Positions 44,422 through 53,094 of a stretch of 64,000 nt of DNA are shown here, one piece after another. The stretch is from Prevotella sp. UBA4330 (GTDB lineage Bacteria; Bacteroidota; Bacteroidia; Bacteroidales; Bacteroidaceae). The notes under the pieces are model-generated. The model made no database searches and had not been told where the DNA came from. It saw only the letters and a list, made by a program, of their open reading frames with translations. Numbering within the stretch: the first letter of the stretch is position 1; the number at the start of each line of letters is the position of its first letter. The stretch lies in NCBI GenBank assembly GCA_002394385.1, contig DGTS01000002.1:36415-100414 (forward strand), written 5' to 3'. A program made the translations under genes and the position numbers.

Positions 44422-44563
44422 AAAAATACAAAATGGCTGAGTAGCCGCCAGAGCAAGGAGAGAGATTCCTATCCATAGGGGTGGCAACTAAGCAGAATGC
44501 CATTGACAAATGATAAAAAGAACGATTCCGACATCATGACGATAATGTCGGAATACTTTTTTT
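44422..44563 (+). ncRNA. Candidate small RNA / terminated leader upstream of greA
   Basis: Between the promoter at 44384-44415 and greA lies a 140-nt stretch without a reading frame that ends in a strong terminator: ATTCCGACAT/ATGTCGGAAT (44525-44554) followed by ACTTTTTTT. An inner GGCT-GAGT-AGCC hairpin is also visible. A second hairpin GTCGGAT/ATCCGAC (44564-44580) follows with its own T-rich tail. Most transcripts should stop before greA. In E. coli a terminated greA leader yields the small RNA GraL; similarity here is only of position. Confidence 0.5.
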
Positions 44564-44580
44564 GTCGGATTTCATCCGAC
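44525..44580 (+). terminator. Tandem terminators upstream of greA
   Basis: Two hairpins in a row, 10-bp stem (44525-44534 with 44545-44554) plus T run, then 7-bp stem (44564-44570 with 44574-44580) plus CTTTTCTTT. They lie 57 bases before the greA ATG and share the word GTCGGA. Confidence 0.75.
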
Positions 44581-44636
44581 CTTTTCTTTGCTAAGCGATT
44601 GAAAACAATAATTATTATATATAAATAGAAAGAATT

Positions 44637-45104
44637 ATGGCATATATGTCACAAGAAGGCTACGACAACCTCGTTGCCGAACTACAGAGGCTCGAAGCAG
44701 TGGAGAGACCAAAGGCTTCGGCTGCCATCGCAGAGGCACGCGACAAGGGCGACCTCAGCGAGAACTCCGAGTATGATGCTGCCAAGGAAGCGCAGGCAAA
44801 ACTGGAGAACAAGATAAACCTGATGAAACGCCAACTGGCAGAGGCAAAAATCGTGGACACCTCAAGACTGAGCACCGACGCGGTGCAGATAATGTCGAAG
44901 GTGGAGATGACCAATATGGCAAACAAGGCGAAGATGACCTATACCATCGTAAGCGAGAGCGAGGCTAATCTGCGCGAGGGTAAGATTTCTATCACTACGC
45001 CGATAGCACAGGGACTGCTCAACCACAAGGTGGGTGACGAAGTGGAGGTGAAGATACCGCGCGGCGTCATCAAACTGCGCATTGACAAAATCACTGTGGG
45101 GTAG
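44637..45104 (+). CDS. greA: Transcription elongation factor GreA
   Basis: The 155-residue protein has the normal GreA length and plan: an N-terminal antiparallel coiled coil (about 1-75) with the acidic tip in ARDKGDLSENSEYDAAKEAQ, which reaches into RNA polymerase to stimulate transcript cleavage, and a C-terminal FKBP-like domain (about 80-155, with ISITTPIAQGLLNHKVGDEV). It rescues backtracked polymerase. Its upstream region contains two terminators, so expression probably depends on read-through or a promoter closer to the ATG. Confidence 0.96.
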   Translation: MAYMSQEGYDNLVAELQRLEAVERPKASAAIAEARDKGDLSENSEYDAAKEAQAKLENKINLMKRQLAEAKIVDTSRLSTDAVQIMSKVEMTNMANKAKMTYTIVSESEANLREGKISITTPIAQGLLNHKVGDEVEVKIPRGVIKLRIDKITVG

Positions 45105-45152
45105 TATCATCAATCGTAAAATTGTGAAATCGTTAAATCGTTTTATAAATCC

Positions 45153-45548
45153 ATGAGCATTTTCAGTAAGATAGCAGCAGGTGAGATACCGTCGTATAAG
45201 TGTGCCGAAAGCGATAAGTTCTACGCTTTCCTCGACATCAACCCGCTGGTGAAAGGGCACACACTGGTGATTCCACGCAAAGAGGTGGACTATATCTTCG
45301 ACCTCTCTGACGAGGAGATTGCCGAGTTTCAGGTGTTTGCAAAGAAAGTGGCAGTGGCACTGAAGGCTGCATTCCCATGCAAGAAAGTGGCACAGGTGGT
45401 GCTCGGTCTTGAGGTGCCTCACGCTCATATCCACCTCATCCCGATGCAGAGCGAGGCAGACGTTGACTTCCGCAAGGAGAAACTGCAACTCACGGAAGAA
45501 GAATTCAAGGCTATCGCCGACAAGATTTACAAGGAATTCTCAAAGTAA
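45153..45548 (+). CDS. HIT-family nucleotide hydrolase
   Basis: A 131-residue protein with the histidine-triad motif PHAHIHLIP (His residues about 89-93) and the upstream segment NPLVKGHTLVIPRKEV typical of the HINT branch. Such enzymes hydrolyse nucleoside phosphoramidates or dinucleotides. It follows greA by 48 bases and is convergent with manC, whose stop is 15 bases away. Confidence 0.93.
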   Translation: MSIFSKIAAGEIPSYKCAESDKFYAFLDINPLVKGHTLVIPRKEVDYIFDLSDEEIAEFQVFAKKVAVALKAAFPCKKVAQVVLGLEVPHAHIHLIPMQSEADVDFRKEKLQLTEEEFKAIADKIYKEFSK

Positions 45549-45563
45549 TTTTTCTCCTTCCTC

Positions 45564-46661
45564 TTAAATATACTCGTCACCGTACTTCAACTGCACGTCA
45601 TTGATATATTTTCTTATCAGTGCAGAGGAGTCCTCACGCTTGCATATCATCAACACGTTGTCGTTCTCGGCAACGATGAAATCCTCAAGCCCGTTGATTA
45701 TACCAATATGATCAGCGGGCAGTTTTATTATGTTGCCGCGACTGTTCTCAATTATCGTCTGGCCGCTGATGCTCACGTTGTCGTCGTCGCTCTTGCGCAT
45801 GCTCTCATAAATGCTGTGCCACATGCCAAGGTCGGCCCATCCGAAGTCGCACTTCATCACAAACACATTCTCGCTCTTCTCCAGAATCGCCATGTCAATA
45901 GACAAGTTGGGGTAGGCGGGGAAATTGTTCTGAATATAGTCGGTTTCTTCCTCAAGACTCCACACATGACCTTCCTCGTCAATCTTTCCCAGCACCGACA
46001 TCGGGAACACGCTCCTCATGCTCTGGCGCATGTTCTTGACGTTGGAGAGGAAGATGCCGCTGTTCCAAAGGAACTCGCCGCTGTCGACAAACATCTTGGC
46101 GAACTCGCGGGCAGGCTTCTCGGTGAACGACTTCACACGATAGATAGAGTCGAACTGCGTCTTCTCGCTATACTGCACATAGCCGTATCCTGGCTCAGGG
46201 CGTGTCGGCATCACCCCCATAGTGAGCAGCGCGTCATATTCCGACACGATGTCCAGTCCCTGCTCTATATTGTCAAGGAACGCTTCCTCCTTGAACACAG
46301 CCTGGTCACTCGGCACCACCACCATCCTCGCGTTCCTGTTCTTATGAAAGATGCGGTATGTCGCCCATGCCACACTCGGCGCGGTGTTGCGGAAAATCGG
46401 CTCGCTGAGAATGTTCTCGTGAGGCAATTCGGGCAACTGCTCCTCCACGAAATGTGCATATACATGATTGGTGTTGACGTAGATATTTTCTGGGGCGATA
46501 ATCCTGCTCATGCGGTCGAAAGTGCTCTGAAGCAATGTCCTCCCTGTAGAGAAAAAGTCCAGGAACTGCTTCGGTTTCTCCTCACGACTGCATGGCCACA
46601 GCCTACGTCCCTTTCCACCCGCTAAAATAACACAGAAATTATCTTTATTTTGAGTCCTCAT
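45564..46661 (-). CDS. manC: Mannose-1-phosphate guanylyltransferase
   Basis: The 365-residue enzyme has the nucleotidyltransferase signature VILAGGKGRRLWPCSR with the lysine of KPKQFLD near the start, VVPSDQAV, and FTEKP further on. It makes GDP-mannose from GTP and mannose-1-phosphate, for capsule, O-antigen or glycoprotein sugars. It is the short form without a C-terminal isomerase domain. It is a stand-alone gene directly next to the tRNA-Leu that marks the island edge. Confidence 0.93.
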   Translation of the reverse strand: MRTQNKDNFCVILAGGKGRRLWPCSREEKPKQFLDFFSTGRTLLQSTFDRMSRIIAPENIYVNTNHVYAHFVEEQLPELPHENILSEPIFRNTAPSVAWATYRIFHKNRNARMVVVPSDQAVFKEEAFLDNIEQGLDIVSEYDALLTMGVMPTRPEPGYGYVQYSEKTQFDSIYRVKSFTEKPAREFAKMFVDSGEFLWNSGIFLSNVKNMRQSMRSVFPMSVLGKIDEEGHVWSLEEETDYIQNNFPAYPNLSIDMAILEKSENVFVMKCDFGWADLGMWHSIYESMRKSDDDNVSISGQTIIENSRGNIIKLPADHIGIINGLEDFIVAENDNVLMICKREDSSALIRKYINDVQLKYGDEYI

Positions 46662-46752
46662 TTAATTAGATTTTATTTGCGCTACGAAAATAAACATTAT
46701 TCTCCATACTTCCAAGTTTTGCCCGCATTATTTAAATATTTTTTCCAATTCC

Positions 46753-46783
46753 TTTGTTTTTTCCTAAAAAAGAATTACCTTTG
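46753..46783 (+). promoter_or_regulatory. Promoter of tRNA-Leu
   Basis: TTTG (46753-46756) and TACCTTTG (46776-46783) are 19 bases apart, a full consensus match. Confidence 0.7.
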
Positions 46784-46817
46784 CACCCGCTATTCGTCAC
46801 CATGACGCTAAGCCAAT

Positions 46818-46899
46818 GCCCAGATGGCGGAATCGGTAGACGCGCTGGTCTCAAACACCAGTGGGGCAACCCGTGCCGGTTCGACCCCGGCTCTGGGTA
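46818..46899 (+). tRNA. tRNA-Leu (CAA)
   Basis: Class II tRNA: acceptor GCCCAGA/TCTGGGT (first pair G-U), anticodon stem CTGGT/ACCAG with loop CTCAAAC giving anticodon CAA, a long variable arm (TGGGGCAACCCGT) and T-loop TTCGACC. It stands at the left edge of the accessory island. Confidence 0.92.
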
Positions 46900-46932
46900 C
46901 TTTTAGAGCACAATACAAGGTTCTCTGAAGCA

Positions 46933-46971
46933 AAAAAGATGCCGTAACACAATTAGTTATGGCATCTTTTT
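46933..46971 (+). terminator. Terminator after tRNA-Leu
   Basis: AAAAAGATGCCGTAAC (46933-46948) pairs with GTTATGGCATCTTTTT (46956-46971) with one G-U pair, followed by C and more T. Confidence 0.7.
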
Positions 46972-47078
46972 CTCTTTTGTCTCTCCAGGTTGCCAAGGGG
47001 TTGCCATTTTTAACATGGCTGCAAACAACCGTCACCTTATAGTCTCTTCTATATGGCATCATTCTAACCATAATATTA

Positions 47079-48114
47079 ACGTGAGTTCGACGAATTCAGA
47101 ATAGTGTGAGTTGTGTGTCTATGACTCTTTCGCAAGCGATGCTTGGTTTCTTTGGAAAGAAACAATATGCAGCTAAAGCTCGAAGCATATTGACAATGAA
47201 ATTGTCAAACGACCTGTGACGTGAATGCTCCACCTGCGCGATATTCTTCAGCTCGTCGTTGATAGTCTCAATGATGGCCCTCTTTCTGGTAAGTAGCCTG
47301 TCCGACATACTCATGATGGCTCCCTTCATGTTGCTCTTGAGCTTCGTTATGAGCTGGATGCCGTCAACGAAGAGGCGCTGGAACAATTCCTTGCCAATGT
47401 ATCCTTTATCCCCGACGAGTTTTCCGTAGAGGAATTCCACAAAAGGCTTGTAGTCAAGCGGCTTGCGGTCATCTACATCTCCAGGCGTGATCATGAAGTT
47501 GAGCAATTCCCCCTTCTCATTACAGATCAGATGCAGCTTGAACCCGAAGAACCAGCCCATGGAGCACTTCCCTCTTTGGGCAATGCCCTTGAACGTCTTG
47601 TGGATGTGGATACGCTGATTCCTGCACACCCTGAGTGGAGTGCTGTCCACGAAACTAATGCCCGTGCACTTGCCCAGCAATACCTTCTTGATGAACAATG
47701 CAAGGGGTATGGCCACCTCCTTCTCCAGCTCGACAAACCTGTTGTAGGATACCAGATGGGGGAAGAGATGCCGGAGATGCTTCGACACATACTCCAGATA
47801 GAAGTGCTTCAGGCAGCGATACCCAGAACCATGAAACAGTATCATAATCAGCATGACTTCTGCCTTGGAAAGCGTCCCGTCACGGTGATATGGACGCTTA
47901 TTGGGGGCTTTTACAGTATATTTTGCCATCATTGCATCATAAAATTTGCAAAAATCATCTGCAATGCAGAAAATTTCAGTAACTTTGTCCTCGGTAAACA
48001 TTAGCGATATCTTTTAGTTCAACTTTATGGGTGGTACTACAAAGTTACTAAAAATATCGCTAATTACCTAATAATCAGATGGTTATTTTACGAAATAATT
48101 CGTCGAACTCACGT
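47079..48114 (-). mobile_element. Complete IS982-family insertion sequence (1036 bp)
   Basis: The element has perfect 18-bp terminal inverted repeats, ACGTGAGTTCGACGAATT at 47079-47096 and its complement at 48097-48114. Both sides carry the 8-base direct repeat TAATATTA (47071-47078 and 48115-48122), the expected target duplication; it is itself a palindrome, so the inverted repeat looks longer than it is. The single transposase gene is intact and its stop codon overlaps the left terminal repeat, so the copy may be active. Confidence 0.93.
47096..48001 (-). CDS. IS982-family transposase
   Basis: A 301-residue, apparently intact transposase of IS982 type. Conserved phrases are FVDSTPLRVCRNQRIHIHKT, CSMGWFFGFKLHL, GDKGYIG and IIETINDELKNIAQVEHSRH, which hold the DDE residues. 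It should excise and insert the surrounding element. The coding region occupies most of the 1036-bp element. No frameshift is seen. Confidence 0.93.
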   Translation of the reverse strand: MFTEDKVTEIFCIADDFCKFYDAMMAKYTVKAPNKRPYHRDGTLSKAEVMLIMILFHGSGYRCLKHFYLEYVSKHLRHLFPHLVSYNRFVELEKEVAIPLALFIKKVLLGKCTGISFVDSTPLRVCRNQRIHIHKTFKGIAQRGKCSMGWFFGFKLHLICNEKGELLNFMITPGDVDDRKPLDYKPFVEFLYGKLVGDKGYIGKELFQRLFVDGIQLITKLKSNMKGAIMSMSDRLLTRKRAIIETINDELKNIAQVEHSRHRSFDNFIVNMLRALAAYCFFPKKPSIACERVIDTQLTLF

Positions 48115-48261
48115 TAATATTACAATGTCTGGCTTCCCACATAATCGTGGATGAAACAACCGCCCCTCAGGTTCCCCCAACCAACCGCGTACCACCACCT
48201 TTGGCTTCGTGTCCTTGCGTGGATAGCCGAGATGTTGGCGCGTCTCTACTATGGTGAAAGA

Positions 48262-50445
48262 TTACCGATTGATTAAGGTTGAAAGATTTTCAAACGTAGT
48301 GTCAAGGAAGGTGTCCTTAATCATTCCAGCAGTCTTTATTCTCATGAAATCGACTGCCAGACTTCGGCTGTAAGTGAGATCAAAAGCAAGCCGGATATCA
48401 TCAGCCACGGCATCCGTTCCTTCCAGTTGCTTGACATCACGCCCTGTTATCGTCCTGACTCCAGTTATCTCATACACATCCCGGATGCCTCTGCCAGGAA
48501 AATACGGAATGAAGAAATGTAAATTGTGAAGCATGATCGTTGATGGGAACTGAGCACCCGTATAGTATAGCTTTGCCTTTCCCTCCTCAAAATCCTTATT
48601 GTAATTCTTTCTGCTGCTTGGCCTGACTGTACCAATCAGGACCCTGTCGCCAACCTCTACAAAAGCTCCCTTCTGCGGAATCACATGCGAAATCGTAGTT
48701 ACAGCTTTTGCCTCTATCAACTCATGGATGAAATGCTCCAGCAGCATCCTGTTCCTCTCGTCTTTTGGGCGCAAAGGGAATGCGCCGATATTGACCTGCC
48801 CGATGGTTTTGTAAAAGTTAGCCACCTGCACATCAGCCGGTTCGCCATCACCAGGAAACAAGATATAGCCGCCTATCACCTCCTTCTTCAAGGCAGCATC
48901 ACCCTCATTATTGTCTTTATAGTATATGGCATCACGATAACGATGCATTTGGTTGATGGCATCGTCTGGTGGTGAGTCCACTCCATTCACCTTACCGTCT
49001 ATCCTGTATTTGGCATCAAACAGATAAGTCATCTTCATGCCTTTTTGAACATCATCCTTCAATAATTGGAGTACGATGTCTGGCTTTTGAGGAACAGTCG
49101 GGACGACAAGGTTCTTGATGCCCGTTCTGTCATTCTCCCATGTCGTATGTTTGGGATTATAGACCAGTTCAGCCAGTTCCACTCCATTTTTCCTGAAAAG
49201 AATTCGTGAGTGTTCACCCTTGCCCAGTTCCCAAGTAAACACACCGTTCATTTCCATGCGGTTGCGATGCTCCACATCCTCGGGAGTAATACCCAACTGA
49301 TCCCTCACAATATGGCTCACCTCGATAAAGCACCATATCTCATAGAGCGTGGCAATATCCTTAGACTGCAATCGATAGACACCATCTTTCAGGGAATAGG
49401 CACGGCGCAGCAAGTTCCATGTCCGATACACCTGACTATATCCCGATGCCCGTTGGAGCACCAGACTCTCCTGATTCAGTCCCTTAAATCTCCCCACCGT
49501 GCGGAAGAAAGGATTTCGTTGCAGATGCTTCAATGTATCCAACATTTTCTGCATCTTTTCTTTCTCCATCTCCCCAATGCCATTGAGTGCTTCAATACGC
49601 TTTTTCAGCGATTCATATTTCTCCAGAATCTGTCCAAGCGCATATTTCAGGAAGCGGTTTTCCTGCGTATCATTCGACTGGACATGTTCTTCAACCCGAT
49701 ACAGGTGTGCAGGCTCTTTTCTGTGCTCTGCCAACTCATTCTCGATATTGGCAGGCACACGCTTTAGTTTGTCTGCCCTTAGAAACACCTCATATCCACG
49801 AAGACGTCGGCGAGGACGTTCAATGATGCTCTTACATGCTTTAACAAAAATATTCTGTTCTTTTGCAAACACATTCCACCAGATTAGTTCAGGAGTGTTA
49901 CCTTCCTCATTCGGTGTGAAGCCATGGAAGGTACGTCTCAGATAGTCAAACGAGAGCATTCGGTACTCCTGCTCGATATCCTCTATTATCTTCTTCCAGT
50001 GCTCATGATAATTCAGTTTCGTGCTCAGCACCTCATAGCCAAAAGTGAACCGTTTGCTTTCTGTTCCCGTCTGATAGACAATGTTCAGTTCGCTCTTGCC
50101 AATATCATTACCATAGTTGATAAAGCCTGCCAACGTGTGCCCCCTGAACGTAAACCGCTCGTTGTCGCTTTGCAGCATAGACCCGAATTGAGCCTTCGTC
50201 ACGTGTTTCTTGAAGTCCACCCAAACCGGGTATTCCGTATTATCAAAGAACACGGCAGGAGCCTTCTCACCTTTTGCAATCGGTTCTCCATTCCGTTCTA
50301 CCGACACAACACCCTCCGACCAAGTGTAAGTGGAAACCAAATCCTTTTCTCCCACATTACTCTTCGCCTTATTCCAGATGTCGTCGAACTTCGTACAGTC
50401 AACATACATCGTGAAATCTTCGTGTTGTATAGTCAGTAGGTCCAT
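48262..50445 (-). CDS. DUF2357 McrC-like restriction nuclease
   Basis: The 727-residue protein belongs to the DUF2357 group of nucleases that partner McrB-like AAA+ proteins. It has a beta-rich N-terminal region, a helical middle rich in charged residues (about 240-330) and a PD-(D/E)XK nuclease core with KPDIVLQLL (acidic residue) and TYLFDAKYRI (DxK) at about 455-482. It should cut DNA when driven by the AAA+ partner encoded two genes upstream. It is the last gene of the defence operon and begins one base after the Fic gene. The frame stays open for 52 codons beyond its TAA, ending at a TGA created with the IS982 end. Confidence 0.85.
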   Translation of the reverse strand: MDLLTIQHEDFTMYVDCTKFDDIWNKAKSNVGEKDLVSTYTWSEGVVSVERNGEPIAKGEKAPAVFFDNTEYPVWVDFKKHVTKAQFGSMLQSDNERFTFRGHTLAGFINYGNDIGKSELNIVYQTGTESKRFTFGYEVLSTKLNYHEHWKKIIEDIEQEYRMLSFDYLRRTFHGFTPNEEGNTPELIWWNVFAKEQNIFVKACKSIIERPRRRLRGYEVFLRADKLKRVPANIENELAEHRKEPAHLYRVEEHVQSNDTQENRFLKYALGQILEKYESLKKRIEALNGIGEMEKEKMQKMLDTLKHLQRNPFFRTVGRFKGLNQESLVLQRASGYSQVYRTWNLLRRAYSLKDGVYRLQSKDIATLYEIWCFIEVSHIVRDQLGITPEDVEHRNRMEMNGVFTWELGKGEHSRILFRKNGVELAELVYNPKHTTWENDRTGIKNLVVPTVPQKPDIVLQLLKDDVQKGMKMTYLFDAKYRIDGKVNGVDSPPDDAINQMHRYRDAIYYKDNNEGDAALKKEVIGGYILFPGDGEPADVQVANFYKTIGQVNIGAFPLRPKDERNRMLLEHFIHELIEAKAVTTISHVIPQKGAFVEVGDRVLIGTVRPSSRKNYNKDFEEGKAKLYYTGAQFPSTIMLHNLHFFIPYFPGRGIRDVYEITGVRTITGRDVKQLEGTDAVADDIRLAFDLTYSRSLAVDFMRIKTAGMIKDTFLDTTFENLSTLINR

Positions 50446-50446
50446 C

Positions 50447-51823
50447 CTAAAGTTTTTCTTTTAGCTCAGAGAGAATATCCTGCTTGAATTGGCTTACAAT
50501 CTGACCTTTCTCCTTCTCAGTAGGATAACTCCCATAAGCAAAATTCTTATTGAGAATGCCATCTACAAAGTAATGGTCGTCGAAGAAAGTGATATAAAAA
50601 GACTTCTCTATAACAATATTTGTTTCTTTTGGATGTTGCACTCCTACCATTTGACAGTGATACCATAATGATTTGGCACTTTTCACTGCTTCAAGCAACT
50701 CAGGAGTGGCTGTCTCGCGCCTTGCTCCATTGATGCCAACTCCAGCTTCTCCATCTTGAGCCTGAGACAACAGACTAACTGTTTCCACATGCTTAAACTT
50801 AAATACGGCATTAGCAGTATCTATAGATTTGTCAAATTCCTGGATAATGGGAGAGAACACAAACTCCATAATGTTCCACACCTCTTCTTCATGAAGAAAA
50901 CGATGTCTCAATTCGGCAGCAATATCCTGTTTCTTCTGTCTCTCCAGCACCTTCAGTTCCTTCATGAAGTCATCATCTTCTTCAATACTCTGCCCTTTAG
51001 CCGCTTTAATACATATTATCAGCGCCTGCTCCATACAATCCTCTATATATCTTACGAACGGAGCTATCTTGGTGATGTCTGCATGCGCACCGTCTGAAGG
51101 ACTTGTCCCCACAAAGCCGTCACATGTGCTTAGGGCATTCAGATAATTCTCTTTATCTGCACTTTTTACCACTATCATTGGATAGTGATGACGAGTCAAG
51201 ATGTAATTCACAAGCAAGCGGGCTATACGTCCGTTTCCATCCTCAAATGGATGGATGCGAATATATCTATAATGGAATAAAGCGCAAAGATCCGCTAAAG
51301 TCAATTCACCTTTTTGCTCTTCCTCCCGATACCACTCAACAAGATCTTTCATAAGGGCAGGTGTTTCCTCTGGCGAAGCATATTCAAATCGATCACCAGT
51401 ACGAGTAATAACACTATTTGGACGCGTCTTATATACTCCGGCATGGACTACATACGACGTCTGTTGCCCACCAGGCAACTGACGATAAACAGTATAATCC
51501 TCACGGAGAATCGTTTGATGCAGTTGGCGGATAAAAGACTCCGTCAGTGGATATTCTGATGATGCCTGCTCTTGCATCATATTTAAGCCGACGTTACTGG
51601 CTTTCATATCCTCCAGATCCTTCATGTTTGCAGCATCCACGACCTTTCCAAACAACAAAAGCAACTCCGTCTGCCCATACGTCAAGGTATTGCCCTCAAT
51701 ATGATTGCTGTTGTAGTTAAACTCCAGCATGAACTTTCTGTTCAGCCGCTGCAGATATTCCTCCTTTATCGGCTGAAGACTCTGCCACTCTTGATATAGT
51801 TCTTCTATCTTTCCCATACGCAT
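50447..51823 (-). CDS. Fic-domain AMPylase-type protein (self-inhibited class)
   Basis: The 458-residue protein has an N-terminal inhibitory helix motif SNHIEGN (39-45), a Fic core with the complete catalytic motif HPFEDGNGR (191-199), and a C-terminal extension (about 270-458) probably including a winged helix. Fic enzymes transfer AMP or other nucleotide parts to protein hydroxyls, and the N-terminal glutamate (Glu43) blocks ATP binding until released. Its place between the McrB-like and DUF2357 genes, with gaps of 9 and 1 bases, suggests co-regulation with restriction. Whether it modifies the nuclease, a host target or acts as a toxin is unknown. Confidence 0.92.
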   Translation of the reverse strand: MRMGKIEELYQEWQSLQPIKEEYLQRLNRKFMLEFNYNSNHIEGNTLTYGQTELLLLFGKVVDAANMKDLEDMKASNVGLNMMQEQASSEYPLTESFIRQLHQTILREDYTVYRQLPGGQQTSYVVHAGVYKTRPNSVITRTGDRFEYASPEETPALMKDLVEWYREEEQKGELTLADLCALFHYRYIRIHPFEDGNGRIARLLVNYILTRHHYPMIVVKSADKENYLNALSTCDGFVGTSPSDGAHADITKIAPFVRYIEDCMEQALIICIKAAKGQSIEEDDDFMKELKVLERQKKQDIAAELRHRFLHEEEVWNIMEFVFSPIIQEFDKSIDTANAVFKFKHVETVSLLSQAQDGEAGVGINGARRETATPELLEAVKSAKSLWYHCQMVGVQHPKETNIVIEKSFYITFFDDHYFVDGILNKNFAYGSYPTEKEKGQIVSQFKQDILSELKEKL

Positions 51824-51832
51824 TCTCGTTTT

Positions 51833-53092
51833 TTAACTCCAGAAACTGGTGTAGCCGCTCTTCAGGCGGCCTTTCATTTCCTCCAGTTTAGCCAATGAGA
51901 CTGAATAGACTTTTTCGCCGTCATTCTTCTTTTCAGAATAGTCCTTACCAGAAATATCTTTCAGCTGCTCGCTGACAGTCTTTCCAAGTTCTTCGAGCAA
52001 ATTGCCAATCTTGTCGGAATCGCCCTCAATGCGAGAAAGTATCTTCATACTCGTTATCTCGTCCAACGCACGGGCAATCACCTCCTGCTGCGGAATCTCC
52101 TTACCATCTTTATCTTTATTATAAGGCAGATTGTTCACCACATACAACAGGAACTCATTCCTGGTACGATAAGCCACCTTGAATGGAGTACCATCCAAAT
52201 TAAGGTTGATAGCCTGCAAATATTTCAAAGCCGTATCGCATACCTCTTTATTTTCCCGATAGACATCAACGCCCTCCACAGACGTTCCTATCAGATTGCC
52301 AGCCTCCAGCTTACCAATCTTCTCATGCCGATCATCCAGTCCGCCATACAAGTCCACCTCGTTCATCTCAATAGTCATAGCGCGGTCAAGCACCTTGCGG
52401 GAGAACGAAAATGTGGTCTCATCCATATTTACAGTGCCGACAACAATCAAGTTTGTCGGGATGCTTAAACGCTTACCACCTTTTTCCGTAAGATATTGGC
52501 TGCGCAGGGTATCATCGTTCGGGAATAGTTGGTCGATAAGACTTTTATATTCATCCGTGTTCGAGTACCCCACAATGGGGTCGGTCGTAATTGTTCCGTC
52601 TTCCTGTCGTTTCCTGCTTTCCACCACACTAAGAAACTCTGCAAAGTACTGTTCTACAGGAGCCAAATTCATTTCATCAAGGCAGAGGAAATAAGGGGTG
52701 TCTGGGTCGTTGATAGCTTTCACCATGAACTTCAAAAATGGGCCGACAACGTATCGAACACCATCTATGCGGCTGACATAGCCAATCAGTTCTGATGAAT
52801 CGTGCCAGTTGGGTTTTACCTGCACCATCTCAAAGTTCTTCGGCTTCTGTGCTTTGAATTCTGTGCTACCTTCATCCCAGCAAGCACGAGCCAACTCTCT
52901 TACTATACGGCTTTTGCCCGTTCCTGATATACCTGCAAGTAGCAAAAAGGGTTTTGATTTTATTGCTGTAATAAAACTGCGGTACTTAGGATTAATTGTT
53001 GTAGGCACTTTAGGGGTAGAAGGTTTGACACCTTTGAGAAGTTTGTTGATTTCATCAACATCTCTTTTAATGTTTGAATCATATACACCCAT
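51833..53092 (-). CDS. McrB-like AAA+ NTPase
   Basis: The 419-residue protein has Walker A GISGTGKS (54-61), Walker B YFLCLDEMNLAP near 135 and the McrB-type sensor segment GTVNMDETTFSFSRKVLDRA near 218-237. In McrBC the GTPase forms a ring that moves on DNA and activates the nuclease subunit. Here the N-terminal region is short and carries no obvious methyl-DNA reader such as a PUA/EVE or B3-like domain, so target recognition must come from another subunit, perhaps the 246-residue protein encoded just upstream. It starts 2 bases after that gene. Confidence 0.9.
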   Translation of the reverse strand: MGVYDSNIKRDVDEINKLLKGVKPSTPKVPTTINPKYRSFITAIKSKPFLLLAGISGTGKSRIVRELARACWDEGSTEFKAQKPKNFEMVQVKPNWHDSSELIGYVSRIDGVRYVVGPFLKFMVKAINDPDTPYFLCLDEMNLAPVEQYFAEFLSVVESRKRQEDGTITTDPIVGYSNTDEYKSLIDQLFPNDDTLRSQYLTEKGGKRLSIPTNLIVVGTVNMDETTFSFSRKVLDRAMTIEMNEVDLYGGLDDRHEKIGKLEAGNLIGTSVEGVDVYRENKEVCDTALKYLQAINLNLDGTPFKVAYRTRNEFLLYVVNNLPYNKDKDGKEIPQQEVIARALDEITSMKILSRIEGDSDKIGNLLEELGKTVSEQLKDISGKDYSEKKNDGEKVYSVSLAKLEEMKGRLKSGYTSFWS

Positions 53093-53094
53093 AA

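Noticed and set aside
46808..47071. Minus-strand frame of 87 codons over tRNA-Leu
   Set aside because: Most of it is the antisense translation of the tRNA (the RAGVEPARV-type peptide often mis-annotated at tRNA-Leu genes). I looked for an integrase remnant in the rest and found none.
48262..53092. Classical McrBC type IV restriction
   Set aside because: The AAA+ protein lacks a visible methyl-DNA reader domain and the locus contains three C5 methyltransferases. A modification-protected restriction system fits better, though type IV activity is not excluded.
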